A stretch of 64,000 nt of DNA from a bacterium OL-1 (GTDB taxonomy: Bacteria > Actinomycetota > Coriobacteriia > Coriobacteriales > Atopobiaceae). This document shows, in pieces, positions 42,282 through 51,612 of the stretch. Position 1 is the stretch's first letter. Every line of letters starts with the position of its first letter. A program made the position numbers and the translations under genes. The notes under the pieces are model-generated. The model was not told the origin of the DNA and searched no databases. It saw nothing but the letters and a program-made list of their open reading frames with translations. The DNA lies in the NCBI GenBank assembly GCA_000752675.2, contig LM994626.1, forward strand, positions 674,665 to 738,664. The letters run 5' to 3'.

Positions 42282-44230
42282 GGCCGCGCCTCCCCCGTGA
42301 CGCCACCGGCGGAAAGGCCGCCTCCCAGCCCACCGGCCAGGGACGTCTCGTCAACGGGATGCCAGTTTGCAGGGAGAATGCCCTCCACATTGTCGTTGAG
42401 CCAGTCCATGGAAACGACGTCCAGCTCCCTCAGCCTGGGCGAACCCGCCGGCTGCACCACGCCCGTCTGGCTTCTGAGCTCGCCCGCAAAGGGGTCGAGC
42501 ACGCCGCGCTCGATGCCGTGCGTGAGCTGGTCAACGAGCTTGCGCGAGTAGTAGGGCAGATCATCCGAGAGGCTAAGCCCAATGACCCCCGACGACATGC
42601 CGTACCAGTAGCTTACCGCCTGCGGACGCGCAGCGTCGTCGGCGTCCTGCCAGGACCCGTTGAGAAGCCCCTGCACGATAAGCTCGTAGTAGCGGCCCCA
42701 GTTCCAAACCGGCAGGGCCAGGTTGTGCACGCGGCCGTTCACCATCTTGTAGAGGCCCAGCGCGAGCGGGTCGTCCCAGGGCGCGGTGACGTCCGAGCCC
42801 GACATCACGGTAACGCCCTCGTTAGCCATCCGGTGGTAGAGGGAGTCGCCGCCGCGCGTGGACCAGACCAGCCGCACCTTGACCTTGGGGTCCACCAGCG
42901 CCGCGCCAATGGCGAAGGCGTTTATCTCGGCAACCGAACCAAACATGGGGACGTTTGCCTGGTAGCCCACGCGATGGTTGGTGGCAAAGCTCGCCGCCAG
43001 CGCACCTGTCACGAACTTGGCCTCGTACATGCGCCCGTAGTAGGAGCGCACGCGGCTGTGTGGGAGGTTGCAGGAGCAGTTGAGGAAGTGCACCTCGGGG
43101 TGGGTAATGGCCGCTTTGGCCGTGCTTGCCATGAGCGTGGGCGAGCAGGTGAAGACCGCGCGCACGCCCTGCTCGACGGCTGCGTCCACCACCGCCGTGA
43201 AGTCGTCTGGGGAGGAGCAGTCGTCGTAGGCTACCGTCTGGACCGTGCCGCCAAAGCGCTTCTCGACCTCAAGGCGTCCGGCGTCGTGGGCACGCGCCCA
43301 GCTCGAGGTTGCCAGGGATCTCTCGTAGAGAAACGCCAGGCGAAGCGGGTTGGCTGGCGAGTAGGGCGTGCGGTACGAGAACCGCGAGAGGACGCCGCCG
43401 TGGGAGGTTGGCTCTGCCTCTGGCTCGCTCACCAGCACCACATCCTCGCGCGGACCCGCCAGCGCGAGCTCGGACCACAGGCGCCCCAGCCGCTCGACCA
43501 CGATGGAGGGCGGCGTGTCCAGAAGGCGCTCGTCCGGGAAGTAGCTCAGGTATGCGAGAAGCGCGTCGCCGCAGGTTGCATCCAGGTGCGAGCCACCCGC
43601 GCGCTGGTAGAGCGAGCGGAAGTACTGGTAGGTGGAAGTGAGCTCGCGAACGGCTTCGTCGGGCCAGGGGGAGCCAAGGTCGCGGCCGAAAAGCGCGGCA
43701 AGGCGCCGGTAGGAGCCCTCGCGCGAGAACTCGATGTCGTAGGTTGGCACTGCTCGCCAGAACTCGAGGAACTCGCCGTAGAGGCGGCGCTCCGGCGCGT
43801 CCCACTGACGCGGGAGCAGACGCGTGACCTCGGCCTCGATGGAATAGGCGCCCAGATAGCGCATCACGGAGGTGCGCTTGTTGCCCTCCTGGACGTAGAA
43901 GCGGTGCATGTACTCGTAGACCTTGACTGGGTCGCGGAAGCCCTCTGTGGTCTGGATGGTGTAGAGGTTCGACCACTTGGCCGCGAACTCCGTGGTGGGT
44001 GCAAGCACGGGCATAAAGGTGCGCGAGAAGGAGCGCTGCCTGCCCTCGGTGCGCGTGCCGGCCACCATATCGAGGGGGATCTCCATGGTGCCCAGACGCA
44101 CCTCGCCGACGGTGTCACCGGGGGCAAGCACGGAATCAAGCGCGGGCAGGTAGGGGTAGATGCCAGCCGACGCGTCGCGGCGCAGGTCACGCTCGCCGCG
44201 ACGGAGGGCCTTTCTGTACTCCTCGCTCAT
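42278..44230 (-). CDS. Cytosolic fusion: ParB-like N-terminal domain plus BMP/PnrA-type substrate-binding domain
   Basis: A 650-residue protein without signal peptide. The N-terminal part (to about residue 180) has a ParB/sulfiredoxin-like pattern: LGTMEIPLDMVAGTRT, EGFRDPVKVYEYMHRFYVQEGNKRTSVMRYLG. A helical segment follows. From about residue 300 (NPLRLAFLYERSLATSSWAR) to the end is a BMP (PnrA/TmpC) type-1 periplasmic-binding fold: AVFTCSPTLMASTAKAAITH, YEAKFVTGALAASFATNHRVGYQAN, WNWGRYYELIVQGLLNGSW. Normally such proteins are lipoproteins feeding nucleoside ABC transporters; here it must sense ligand inside the cell. Start chosen at ATG 44230 behind AAAGGAGACG (12 bases); TTG 44293 overlaps the operator. 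Confidence 0.75.
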   Translation of the reverse strand: MSEEYRKALRRGERDLRRDASAGIYPYLPALDSVLAPGDTVGEVRLGTMEIPLDMVAGTRTEGRQRSFSRTFMPVLAPTTEFAAKWSNLYTIQTTEGFRDPVKVYEYMHRFYVQEGNKRTSVMRYLGAYSIEAEVTRLLPRQWDAPERRLYGEFLEFWRAVPTYDIEFSREGSYRRLAALFGRDLGSPWPDEAVRELTSTYQYFRSLYQRAGGSHLDATCGDALLAYLSYFPDERLLDTPPSIVVERLGRLWSELALAGPREDVVLVSEPEAEPTSHGGVLSRFSYRTPYSPANPLRLAFLYERSLATSSWARAHDAGRLEVEKRFGGTVQTVAYDDCSSPDDFTAVVDAAVEQGVRAVFTCSPTLMASTAKAAITHPEVHFLNCSCNLPHSRVRSYYGRMYEAKFVTGALAASFATNHRVGYQANVPMFGSVAEINAFAIGAALVDPKVKVRLVWSTRGGDSLYHRMANEGVTVMSGSDVTAPWDDPLALGLYKMVNGRVHNLALPVWNWGRYYELIVQGLLNGSWQDADDAARPQAVSYWYGMSSGVIGLSLSDDLPYYSRKLVDQLTHGIERGVLDPFAGELRSQTGVVQPAGSPRLRELDVVSMDWLNDNVEGILPANWHPVDETSLAGGLGGGLSAGGVTGEARP

Positions 44231-44278
44231 GGTGGCGGACGTCTCCTTTCGTGCGCGGTGGCGCGCGGCGGGCGCGGG

Positions 44279-44298
44279 TACTTGTTCAGACAAGTATA
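44279..44298 (-). promoter_or_regulatory. Operator palindrome overlapping a -10 box
   Basis: TACTTGT and ACAAGTA are perfect inverted arms around TCAG (44279-44296); on the minus strand the -10-like TATACT (44298-44293) lies partly inside. It precedes the ParB/BMP gene by about 50 bases, so a repressor binding here would block its promoter. Confidence 0.6.
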
Positions 44299-44353
44299 CT
44301 GCCGCAGGTGCCGGCCGGACCCCAAGCGAGAGGCGCGACTTTAGGCCGCCTGC

Positions 44354-44393
44354 AAATCCCGATTGTTTAGAGCACTTTAACCAATCGGGATTT
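44354..44393. repeat. Third hairpin of the conserved-apex family
   Basis: Arms AAATCCCGATTG (44354-44365) and CAATCGGGATTT (44382-44393) are perfect; the top is TTTAGAGCACTTTAAC, the same length and pattern as the tops at 18757 and 18818. Confidence 0.85.
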
Positions 44394-44440
44394 CCGCGAT
44401 TCGGATTGCGTGGCGCTGGTCATGCGAACGCGGCCAAGCA

Positions 44441-44618
44441 TTGTTACCGGCTTGGAGCCTCTCGCAGCTCACAACTGCAGATATTCAGCAACCACGCGAC
44501 GAGCCGGTAACAAGCGCGCTGCTCGGCCACTGGCTCTGCCACCTGTTGTTACCGGCTCGACCAGACCCACTTACGTTCGCCCAGTTGACTGCTGACAACT
44601 TCAACGGGCCGGTAACAA
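44441..44618. repeat. Two 73-bp elements with 12-bp inverted ends
   Basis: TTGTTACCGGCT at 44441-44452 is inverted at 44502-44513; the same pair recurs at 44546-44557 and 44607-44618 (one mismatch). Each element is exactly 73 bp and they are 32 bp apart. Interiors are not alike. They lie upstream of the ilv leader; function not recognised. Confidence 0.85.
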
Positions 44619-44774
44619 CGCGCCACGCCGTCGGGAAGAGAAACGCCAGGACAGGCGAGGAGAACGTCGCAACGCCCGGCGCCGGCGCGTAAATCACCTC
44701 GTCATCTCTGGAATTTACTTCCTCGTTACAGCACATCACCAGTACGTAGCGTAGAATCGTCCGCACAGTTTCAG

Positions 44775-45037
44775 AGCAAATGCGATGACAGGGCGAGTAC
44801 TTGCCAAGCCATCCCACAGTAAGCGGGCGAGATGAGAACCCGCGGTGGTTGGCAAGGAACATTCCCTCGAGCTGCTCGGGCGAACGCGCGCCGCCTCTGG
44901 GCCACCCCCCACGCAGGCAGCAGCGCAACTACCTCGGGCCGGAGTCCACCGTAACGGGCATCGGGAGAACGCACCACGTCTCACCTGAAGTCGCATTTCT
45001 CACATGGAATAGGTTGTGCAGGAAGCGAGAGGTGACC
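44775..45037 (+). promoter_or_regulatory. T-box-like leader of the ilv operon, isoleucine specifier
   Basis: Stem I elements in order: AGGG (44790) and AGTA (44796-44799); helix CTTGCCAA (44800-44807) with TTGGCAAG (44849-44856); CCATCC with GGTGG; internal loop CACAGTAA (AG-bulge position); helix GCGGG (44823) with CCCGC (44839); apical GATGAGA, matching the GNUGNNA motif; then GAAC, specifier ATT (44861-44863) and CCCT closing on AGGG. AGTA opposite GAA is the loop-E of T-box specifier loops; ATT codes Ile. Near the gene, TCACCT (44982) can pair with the ribosome site AGGTGA (45030), suggesting translational control. I could not find the usual TGGNACCGCG T-box sequence, so the 3' half is uncertain. 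Confidence 0.6.
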
Positions 45038-46702
45038 ATGGAACTTCGAAGCGATGCCATAAAGCGGGGCTTGGCCCGCGCTCCACACAGAAGCCTGCTC
45101 AAGGCCGACGGTCTTACCGACGAGGAACTCGAGCGCCCACTTGTGGCGGTTGTCTCGTCCCAGAACGAGGTAATCCCCGGCCACATCCATCTGGACAAGA
45201 TCGCCGAGGCCGTTAAGGCCGGCGTCCGTATGGCCGGCGGCACTCCGATGCAGGTAAACACCATCGGCGTCTGCGACGGCATCGCCATGAACCACGAGGG
45301 CATGCGCTTCTCGCTCACCAGCCGAGAGGTAATTGCAGACTCCGTCGAGTGCGCCATCCAGGGCCACCAGTTTGACGCCATGGTCCTCATCCCCAGCTGC
45401 GACAAGATCGTCCCCGGCATGCTCATCGCCGCGTGCCGCCTGGACATCCCCACCGTGCTGGTCTCCGGCGGCCCCATGCTCGCCGGCCGCGGCCGCCACG
45501 GCGAGGAGACCGACCTCAACAGCCTCTTTGACGCCGTGGGCCAGGTGACCGCCGGCACCATGACCGAGGACGAGATGCACTGGCTCGAGAACACCGCCTG
45601 CCCCACCTGCGGCAGCTGCTCGGGTATGTTCACCGCCAACTCCATCTGCTGCCTGGCCGAGGCCCTGGGCATCGCACTTCCCGGCAACGGCACCATCCCC
45701 GCCGTCTACTCCGAGCGCATCCGCCTGGCAAAGCACGCCGGCATGAAGGTCATGGAGCTGCTGGAGAAGGGCATCACCGCCCGCCAGATCATCGACGCCC
45801 GCGCCGTGCGCAACGGCATGGCGCTTGACCAGGCCTTTGGTGGCTCGACCAACACCATGCTGCACCTCACGGCCATCGCGCACGCAGCCGGCTGCCCCGT
45901 GACCATGGACGACTGGGACAAGGCCTGCTCGGCCACGCCCAACATCGTGCGCCTGGCCCCGGCCGGCCCGCTCCACATCCAGGACCTGAACGACGTGGGC
46001 GGCGTCTCTGCCATCATCGGCGAGCTGGGCCGCTCCGGGCACCTTGACCTCACGGCCAACACCTGCCACGGCACCATGGCCGAGTGGGTCGAGCAGTGCC
46101 CGCCCGTCGACGGCACGGCGGTGCGCCACATCGACAACCCGTACTCCCCCGACGGCGGCCTCAAGGTCATGCGCGGCACCCTCGCGCCCGACTGCGGCGT
46201 GGTCAAGAAGAGCGCCGTCGACCCCAGCATGTACAAGCACACCGGCCCCGCGCGCGTCTTCGACTCCGAGGAGGCCGCCTGCGAGGCAATCTTCGGCGGC
46301 AAGATCAACCCCGGCGACGTCGTGGTGGTTCGCTACGAGGGCCCCGCCGGCGGTCCTGGCATGCGCGAGATGCTCACCCCCACCTCCGCCATCTGCGGCA
46401 TGGGCCTGGCAAAGTCCGTCGCCCTCATCACCGACGGCCGCTTCTCCGGCGCGAGCAAGGGCCCCTGCGTGGGCCACGTGAGCCCCGAGGCCGCAGCCGG
46501 CGGCCCCATCGCCCTGGTGCACGAGGGTGACCAGATCTGCATCGACATCGAGGCCGGCACGCTCGACCTGCTCGTCGATGAGGACGAGCTGGCTCGCCGT
46601 CGTGCCGCCTGGGAGCCGCCCGCGCCCAAGTACACCACGGGCGTCCTCTCCCGTTACGCCAAGCTCGTGACCAGCGCAGACAAGGGGGCATACCTCTCAT
46701 GA
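45038..46702 (+). CDS. ilvD: Dihydroxy-acid dehydratase
   Basis: A 554-residue Fe-S dehydratase making 2-oxoisovalerate and 2-oxo-3-methylvalerate. Signature stretches: [38 protein letters not shown] with a cluster Cys, [24 protein letters not shown] with another cluster Cys, and [26 protein letters not shown]. Length is normal. The ATG at 45038 has GAGAGGTGACC, which can be masked by the leader. First gene of ilvD-ilvB-ilvN-ilvC; its stop overlaps ilvB by 4 bases. Confidence 0.97.
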   Translation: MELRSDAIKRGLARAPHRSLLKADGLTDEELERPLVAVVSSQNEVIPGHIHLDKIAEAVKAGVRMAGGTPMQVNTIGVCDGIAMNHEGMRFSLTSREVIADSVECAIQGHQFDAMVLIPSCDKIVPGMLIAACRLDIPTVLVSGGPMLAGRGRHGEETDLNSLFDAVGQVTAGTMTEDEMHWLENTACPTCGSCSGMFTANSICCLAEALGIALPGNGTIPAVYSERIRLAKHAGMKVMELLEKGITARQIIDARAVRNGMALDQAFGGSTNTMLHLTAIAHAAGCPVTMDDWDKACSATPNIVRLAPAGPLHIQDLNDVGGVSAIIGELGRSGHLDLTANTCHGTMAEWVEQCPPVDGTAVRHIDNPYSPDGGLKVMRGTLAPDCGVVKKSAVDPSMYKHTGPARVFDSEEAACEAIFGGKINPGDVVVVRYEGPAGGPGMREMLTPTSAICGMGLAKSVALITDGRFSGASKGPCVGHVSPEAAAGGPIALVHEGDQICIDIEAGTLDLLVDEDELARRRAAWEPPAPKYTTGVLSRYAKLVTSADKGAYLS

Positions 46703-48609
46703 CGAACACCGACAGCCACGCGGCGTCCGTCGCCGAGAAGCTCGCCCGCAAGCAGACGGCCATCGAGGGAAAGCCCTTTGGCATGGGCTCCCACTCAGAG
46801 TACGAGGGCAAGACCATGACCGGCGCACAGGCGATCATCGCAAGCCTGGAGTGCGAGGGCGTCGACACAATCTTTGGCTATCCCGGCGGCCAGGCAATCA
46901 AGATCTACGACGCGCTCTATGACTCCAAGCGCATCCACCACGTGCTAGCCAGGCACGAGCAGGGCGCAACCCACATGGCCGACGGCTATGCCCGCGCCAC
47001 GGGCAAGGTGGGCGTTGTTCTCGTCACCTCTGGCCCCGGCGCCACCAACACCGTGACGGGCATCATGACCGCATACATGGACTCCGTACCCCTGGTGGTT
47101 ATCACCGGCCAGGTTACGCGCGGCGTCATTGGCACCGACTCGTTCCAAGAGTCGGACATCGTGGGCATCACCATGCCCATCGTGAAGCACTCGTTCCTGC
47201 TGCAGTCCACCGACGACCTTACGCGCACCTTCCGCGAGGCATTCTACATTGCCTCCACCGGCCGCCCGGGCCCCGTCCTCATCGACATCCCCAGCGACCT
47301 CTCCGGCTCGCAGATGGTCTTCCACTACCCGGACTCCATTAGCATCGCCAGCTACAAGCCCACCTACCGCGGCAACGCGCGGCAGGTCAAGCAGGCCGCG
47401 CAGCTCATCATGAAGGCCAAGCGCCCGCTCATTTACGCCGGCGGCGGCATTGTGACCAGCCACGCCTGCCAGGAGCTGGTCGAGCTCTCCGAGACCATGG
47501 ACATCCCCGTGGTGACCTCGCTCATGGGCAAGGGCGCCATGCCCTGCTCGAACAAGCACAACCTGGGACCGGTTGGCATGCACGGCTCGAAGTACGCAAA
47601 CATGGCCGTCATGGAGTGCGACCTGCTCATCGCCGTGGGCGCGCGCTTCTCGGACCGCGTAACCGGCAAGGTCTCTGAGTTTGCCCCGCACGCACAGGTC
47701 ATCCACATCGATATCGACCCGGCCGAGATAGGCAAGATCGTGAACCCCACGGTGCCCATCGTGGGAGACGCCAAGGTGGTTCTCGCCTCGCTCAACGAGC
47801 GCCTGCACAAGGAGGACGCCAAGCCCGTGGACGACGGCTGGTTTGCCGAGGTCTGCTCGTGGCGCGAGCGCTGGCCGTTCTACACCGACAACTTTGCCAG
47901 CACCATCGACTACCCGGACAAGATCGCACCCGAGGTCGTGCTCTCGATGCTCTCGGATAAGCTTGACCCCAATGCCTCCATCGTCACCACCGAGGTGGGC
48001 CAGCACCAGATGTGGGCGCACCAGAACATCCGCCGCGAGCACGCACGCACGTTCCTCTCGTCCGGCGGCGCCGGCACCATGGGCTTTGGCTTCCCTGCCG
48101 CCATTGGCGCCAAGATCGGCTGCCCCGACGACGAGGTGGTCTGCATTGCCGGCGACGGCTCGTTCCAGATGAACGTGCAGGAGATGGCCACCGCCATCCA
48201 GGAGAACGTGCCCGTCAAGGTGATGATCATCGACAACAGCGCCCTGGGAATGGTCTACCAGTGGCAGAAGCTCTTCTACCACGAGCGCTACTCGTTCACC
48301 AAGCTGCCCGACGTGCCGGACTTTGTGAAGCTGGCAGACGCCTACGGCTGGCGCGGCCGGCGCATCTCTCGCCCCGAGGAGGTCGAGGACGCGCTTGACG
48401 AGATGCTCGCCTCCAAGGAGCCGTACCTCTTGGACGTCGTGATCCCCACAGACCAGACGGTCTACCCCATGGTTGCCCCCGGTGCGCCCATCGACGACAT
48501 CATTGGCGCGCTGGACGTGACGCTTGGCGGCGTGCGCGTCTCGGGCAAGGGCTTTGGCAAGGACGGACGCCCCGCCACCGCGGACGGCGAGAAGGACGGT
48601 GACGAATGA
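46699..48609 (+). CDS. ilvB: Acetolactate synthase, large (catalytic) subunit
   Basis: A 636-residue ThDP enzyme. [25 protein letters not shown] begins the family core after a 40-residue N-terminal extension rich in charged residues that is absent from most homologues. [18 protein letters not shown] carries the catalytic ThDP Glu region, [34 protein letters not shown] the ThDP/Mg2+ motif, and an FAD-binding middle domain is present. It condenses pyruvate with pyruvate or 2-oxobutyrate. ATG 46699 overlaps the ilvD stop (ATGA) and its stop overlaps the ilvN start. Confidence 0.97.
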   Translation: MTNTDSHAASVAEKLARKQTAIEGKPFGMGSHSEYEGKTMTGAQAIIASLECEGVDTIFGYPGGQAIKIYDALYDSKRIHHVLARHEQGATHMADGYARATGKVGVVLVTSGPGATNTVTGIMTAYMDSVPLVVITGQVTRGVIGTDSFQESDIVGITMPIVKHSFLLQSTDDLTRTFREAFYIASTGRPGPVLIDIPSDLSGSQMVFHYPDSISIASYKPTYRGNARQVKQAAQLIMKAKRPLIYAGGGIVTSHACQELVELSETMDIPVVTSLMGKGAMPCSNKHNLGPVGMHGSKYANMAVMECDLLIAVGARFSDRVTGKVSEFAPHAQVIHIDIDPAEIGKIVNPTVPIVGDAKVVLASLNERLHKEDAKPVDDGWFAEVCSWRERWPFYTDNFASTIDYPDKIAPEVVLSMLSDKLDPNASIVTTEVGQHQMWAHQNIRREHARTFLSSGGAGTMGFGFPAAIGAKIGCPDDEVVCIAGDGSFQMNVQEMATAIQENVPVKVMIIDNSALGMVYQWQKLFYHERYSFTKLPDVPDFVKLADAYGWRGRRISRPEEVEDALDEMLASKEPYLLDVVIPTDQTVYPMVAPGAPIDDIIGALDVTLGGVRVSGKGFGKDGRPATADGEKDGDE

Positions 48610-49091
48610 TGAAGCACATCCTCTCCGTGCTGGTCGAGAACAAGCCGGGCGTGCTCTCGCGCGTCACCGGCATGATTAGCCGGCGCGGGTTCAACATTGG
48701 TTCGCTCACCGTGGCCCCTACCGAGGACGAGAACCTCTCGCGCATGACCATCATCGTCGAGGCCGATGACGTGGGCTTCGAGCAGATCACCAAGCAGCTG
48801 CACAAGCTCGTCTCGGTCTTCAAGATCTCCGACCTCACCGAGGACGACGCCATCGAGCGCGAGCTGGTGCTCTTCAAGGTGCAATGCTCGCCGGAGCGCC
48901 GCCACGAGATCATCGAGATCGCGGGCGTCTTCCGCGCCAACATCGTGGACGTGGGCAAGAACACGCTCACGGTGGAGGCCACCGGCACCGAGAGCAAGCT
49001 CGATGCGCTTGAGGACCTCTTCCGCAGCTACGGCATTCGCCAGCTCACGCGCACCGGCAAGATTGCGATGTCGCGCGGGCACGACCAGTAG
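48606..49091 (+). CDS. ilvN: Acetolactate synthase, small (regulatory) subunit
   Basis: A 161-residue subunit with an N-terminal ACT domain (HILSVLVENKPGVLSRVTGMISRRGFNIGSLTV), which binds valine for feedback inhibition, and a C-terminal domain (VRAN-like IVDVGKNTLTVEATGTESKLDALEDLF) that dimerises and stimulates IlvB. Two adjacent ATGs (48606, 48609) overlap the ilvB stop; the first is taken. It is normal length for the short form. Confidence 0.95.
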   Translation: MMKHILSVLVENKPGVLSRVTGMISRRGFNIGSLTVAPTEDENLSRMTIIVEADDVGFEQITKQLHKLVSVFKISDLTEDDAIERELVLFKVQCSPERRHEIIEIAGVFRANIVDVGKNTLTVEATGTESKLDALEDLFRSYGIRQLTRTGKIAMSRGHDQ

Positions 49092-49130
49092 CACCCCGTG
49101 GGCCGACGCCTGCGTCCGGCCCCACACACG

Positions 49131-49187
49131 GTTCAAACCGCCACCCGGCGGTTGAACATAGAAGGAAACGGCACAAGGAAACGGCAC
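49131..49187 (+). promoter_or_regulatory. Hairpin and tandem repeat in the ilvN-ilvC gap
   Basis: GTTCAAACCGCC (49131-49142) and GGCGGTTGAAC (49147-49157) form a stem with one bulged A, loop ACCC. The 13-base AAGGAAACGGCAC is then repeated in tandem at 49162 and 49175, just before the ilvC ribosome site. No T run follows the stem, so it may be an mRNA-processing or stability element. Confidence 0.5.
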
Positions 49188-49206
49188 AAACGAAAGGAAG
49201 TATGAC

Positions 49207-50211
49207 ATGGCCGTCACCATCTACTACGAGAAGGACTGCGATCCCTCGATCATCCAGGGCAAGAAGGTCGCCATTATCGGCTACGGCTCGCAGGGCCATG
49301 CCCACGCGCTGAACCTCATGGACTCCGGCGTCGACGTGCGCGTTGGCCTCCGCGAGGGTTCCAAGTCCGCCGAGAAGGCCCGCGAGCACGGCCTCAAGGT
49401 GACGGACATGGCGACGGCCGCCAAGGAGGCCGACGTCGTGATGATCCTGACCCCCGACGAGACCCAGCCGGCGGTCTACAAGGAGTTCATCGAGCCCAAC
49501 CTCGAGCCGGGCAACACCCTGGCCTTTGCCCACGGCTTCAACATCCACTACGGCTACATCAAGGCTCCCGAGGGCGTCAACGTGATCATGGTTGCCCCCA
49601 AGGGCCCGGGCCACATCGTGCGCCGTCAGTACACCGAGGGCTCCGGCGTGCCTGACCTGGTCTGCGTTGAGACCGACGCCACCGGTGACGCGTGGCCGCT
49701 GGCCATGTCCTACGCGTGGGCGCTGGGCGGCGCCCGCTCCGGCCTCATCAAGGCGACCTTCGCCGAGGAGACCGAGGAGGACCTCTTTGGTGAGCAGGCC
49801 GTTCTCTGCGGCGGCCTGGTCGAGCTGGTCAAGGCCGGCTTCGAGACCCTCACCGAGGCTGGCTACCCCGAGGAGCTGGCCTACTTCGAGTGCTATCACG
49901 AGATGAAGATGATCGTGGACCTCATGTACGAGAAGGGCATCCACTTCATGAACTACTCCATCTCCAACACGGCCGAGTACGGCGAGTACTACGCCGGTCC
50001 GCTGGTCATCAACGACAAGTCGCGCGAGGCCATGAAGTACATCCTCAAGCGCATCCAGGACGGCTCGTTTGCCCAGGAGTTCGTCGACGACTGCAACAAC
50101 GGCCACAAGAAGCTGCTCGAGGAGCGCGAGAAGATCAACACGCACCCCATCGAGACCACCGGCGAGCGCGTGCGCTCCATGTTCTCCTGGCTCTCGAAGG
50201 ACGAGGACTAG
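49207..50211 (+). CDS. ilvC: Ketol-acid reductoisomerase, NADP type
   Basis: A 334-residue class I KARI. The Rossmann loop [21 protein letters not shown] is followed by [15 protein letters not shown], where Arg and Ser fit NADPH preference. The knotted C-terminal domain has [24 protein letters not shown], with the Mg2+-binding Asp and Glu, and [19 protein letters not shown]. It isomerises and reduces acetolactate. ATG 49207 follows AAAGGAAGTATGAC. Last gene of the ilv operon; a strong terminator follows. Confidence 0.97.
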   Translation: MAVTIYYEKDCDPSIIQGKKVAIIGYGSQGHAHALNLMDSGVDVRVGLREGSKSAEKAREHGLKVTDMATAAKEADVVMILTPDETQPAVYKEFIEPNLEPGNTLAFAHGFNIHYGYIKAPEGVNVIMVAPKGPGHIVRRQYTEGSGVPDLVCVETDATGDAWPLAMSYAWALGGARSGLIKATFAEETEEDLFGEQAVLCGGLVELVKAGFETLTEAGYPEELAYFECYHEMKMIVDLMYEKGIHFMNYSISNTAEYGEYYAGPLVINDKSREAMKYILKRIQDGSFAQEFVDDCNNGHKKLLEEREKINTHPIETTGERVRSMFSWLSKDED

Positions 50212-50248
50212 TCGCGCGCTTGCGTAAGCTAGACTTTGCTGCTTGATT

Positions 50249-50282
50249 GCCCCGCCGGAACCCAGTTCCGGCGGGGCTTTTC
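50249..50282 (+). terminator. Rho-independent terminator of the ilv operon
   Basis: Perfect 13-bp arms GCCCCGCCGGAAC and GTTCCGGCGGGGC around CCA, followed by TTTTCTT. Confidence 0.95.
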
Positions 50283-50416
50283 TTGTGCGAGACGGCCGCA
50301 TAGCTTGATTGTGCAATTCTCCTGCCAGCATTGCGTCCGTCCTTACTGCGCACGTTGCTCTAGGACAGCTGCCTGAGGGCAAAACAAAGGCTGGATGAGA
50401 ACGTAAGACACCTAGT

Positions 50417-50670
50417 GCTGCACAAAATAGGTCTATCGAACGGGAAAATCGCTGGCGCTGCACAAAAACGGGCTATCGAACGGTGCCTCAGTTCCATTAG
50501 CATCAACTATTTAAATATCTATGCGTGTAAATGCAAATTTTGGATAGGCAATGCATCATTTTGCATGTTTAGTTGTATATTTGATAATTGCAGCAGAAAC
50601 GCACCGTTCGATAGAGCATTTTTATGCACGGAGTCCCAGATTTCCGTCCGATAGAGCGTTTTTATGCAGC
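50417..50670. repeat. Two-plus-two 27-bp inverted repeats around an AT-rich core
   Basis: Units GCTGCAC..CTATCGAACGG at 50417-50443 and 50457-50483 on plus and at 50604-50629 and 50644-50670 on minus. The start-to-start distance is 40 bp in both pairs. The 120-bp core between is strongly AT-rich against the high-GC genome. The whole 50283-50811 gap contains no convincing gene. It could be a non-autonomous mobile element or protein-binding iterons. Confidence 0.85.
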
Positions 50671-50811
50671 TCAACGTCCGGATCCAGTAGTTTCCCTAAG
50701 GTAACCAGCCTACTTGTAAGTGCGTACTTCCCTATGTGGAGTCAACAAGCCACACTGAGACCAGTGAATACGGCGGGCACCCCGGCGCCCGTCCAGCAAG
50801 GGGAGGAAACC

Positions 50812-51612
50812 ATGACGCAAGATGGACGGCTTGAATACCTCATAAACGCGCTGCTGGTAGACCCCGCCTGCGCATACGCCATCGGCGGCCCCATCGACAT
50901 TCCACCTTCGCGCGACGACCGTCGCCACTTGCTACGAGCCCTCATGAACGTCCGCATGCCGGAGCAAGCAAGCGAGGAGTTTCTCGCAATCCAAGACGCC
51001 TATCTCAAGGAACGCCTGGCAGAGCGGGGTGTTACGCGTGTCTCGGCCCTCCCCTTCACCGAAGACGGCATGGCAGTGTGGCGCGGCGACATCACCACGC
51101 TTGACGCCGATGCCATCGTGAACGCGGCAAACAGCCAGATGCTCGGCTGCTTTGTCCCCAACCACCGCTGCATCGACAACGCCATCCACACCTACGCCGG
51201 CATCCAGCTGCGTCTTGCCTGCAAGCGTATCATGGACGAGCAGGGCCACGAAGAGCCAACCGGCGCGGCCAAGCTCACGCCCGGCTTCAATCTGCCTGCT
51301 GTGCACGTGCTCCAAACCGTGGGTCCAATCGTCCCCACAGGCATCCCCTCCGCGCACGACCGCGAGCTTCTTGCCAGCTGCTACCGCTCCTGCCTTGAGC
51401 TTGGCGCTGCACACGACCTGCGCAGCGTTGCTTTTTGTTGTATCTCGACCGGAGAGTTTCGCTATCCCAACCGCGAGGCGGCGCAGGTGGCGATCAACAC
51501 GGTGCGAGCCTTTAAGAGCGAGCAACCCAACCATTCCCAGATGAAGGTGATCTTCAATGTCTTCAAGCCAGTGGACGAGCAAATCTATCGAGACCTCCTC
51601 GCAAGCCGCTGA
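50812..51612 (+). CDS. Zinc-dependent macrodomain ADP-ribosyl hydrolase (SirTM-linked type)
   Basis: A 266-residue protein. After an N-terminal helical region, residues about 85-260 form a macrodomain: VWRGDITTLDADAIVNAANSQMLGCFVPNHRCIDNAIHTYAGIQL, with the NAAN ADP-ribose loop, a Cys, His and Cys set that fits the zinc site of this subclass, and SVAFCCISTGEFRYPNREAA as the second ligand loop. Family knowledge: these enzymes remove ADP-ribose added by the sirtuin encoded next to them. Start ATG 50812 behind GGGGAGGAAACC; the 3' end overlaps the sirtuin gene by 56 bases. Confidence 0.9.
   Translation: MTQDGRLEYLINALLVDPACAYAIGGPIDIPPSRDDRRHLLRALMNVRMPEQASEEFLAIQDAYLKERLAERGVTRVSALPFTEDGMAVWRGDITTLDADAIVNAANSQMLGCFVPNHRCIDNAIHTYAGIQLRLACKRIMDEQGHEEPTGAAKLTPGFNLPAVHVLQTVGPIVPTGIPSAHDRELLASCYRSCLELGAAHDLRSVAFCCISTGEFRYPNREAAQVAINTVRAFKSEQPNHSQMKVIFNVFKPVDEQIYRDLLASR

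Noticed and set aside
44981..46522. Minus-strand ORF of 513 codons opposite ilvD
   Set aside because: Antisense shadow; ilvD is unmistakable on plus.
50417..50670. CRISPR array from the regularly spaced 27-bp repeats
   Set aside because: Only four units, two on each strand, with 13-14-base gaps; no cas genes. A CRISPR needs same-strand repeats with about 30-base unique spacers.
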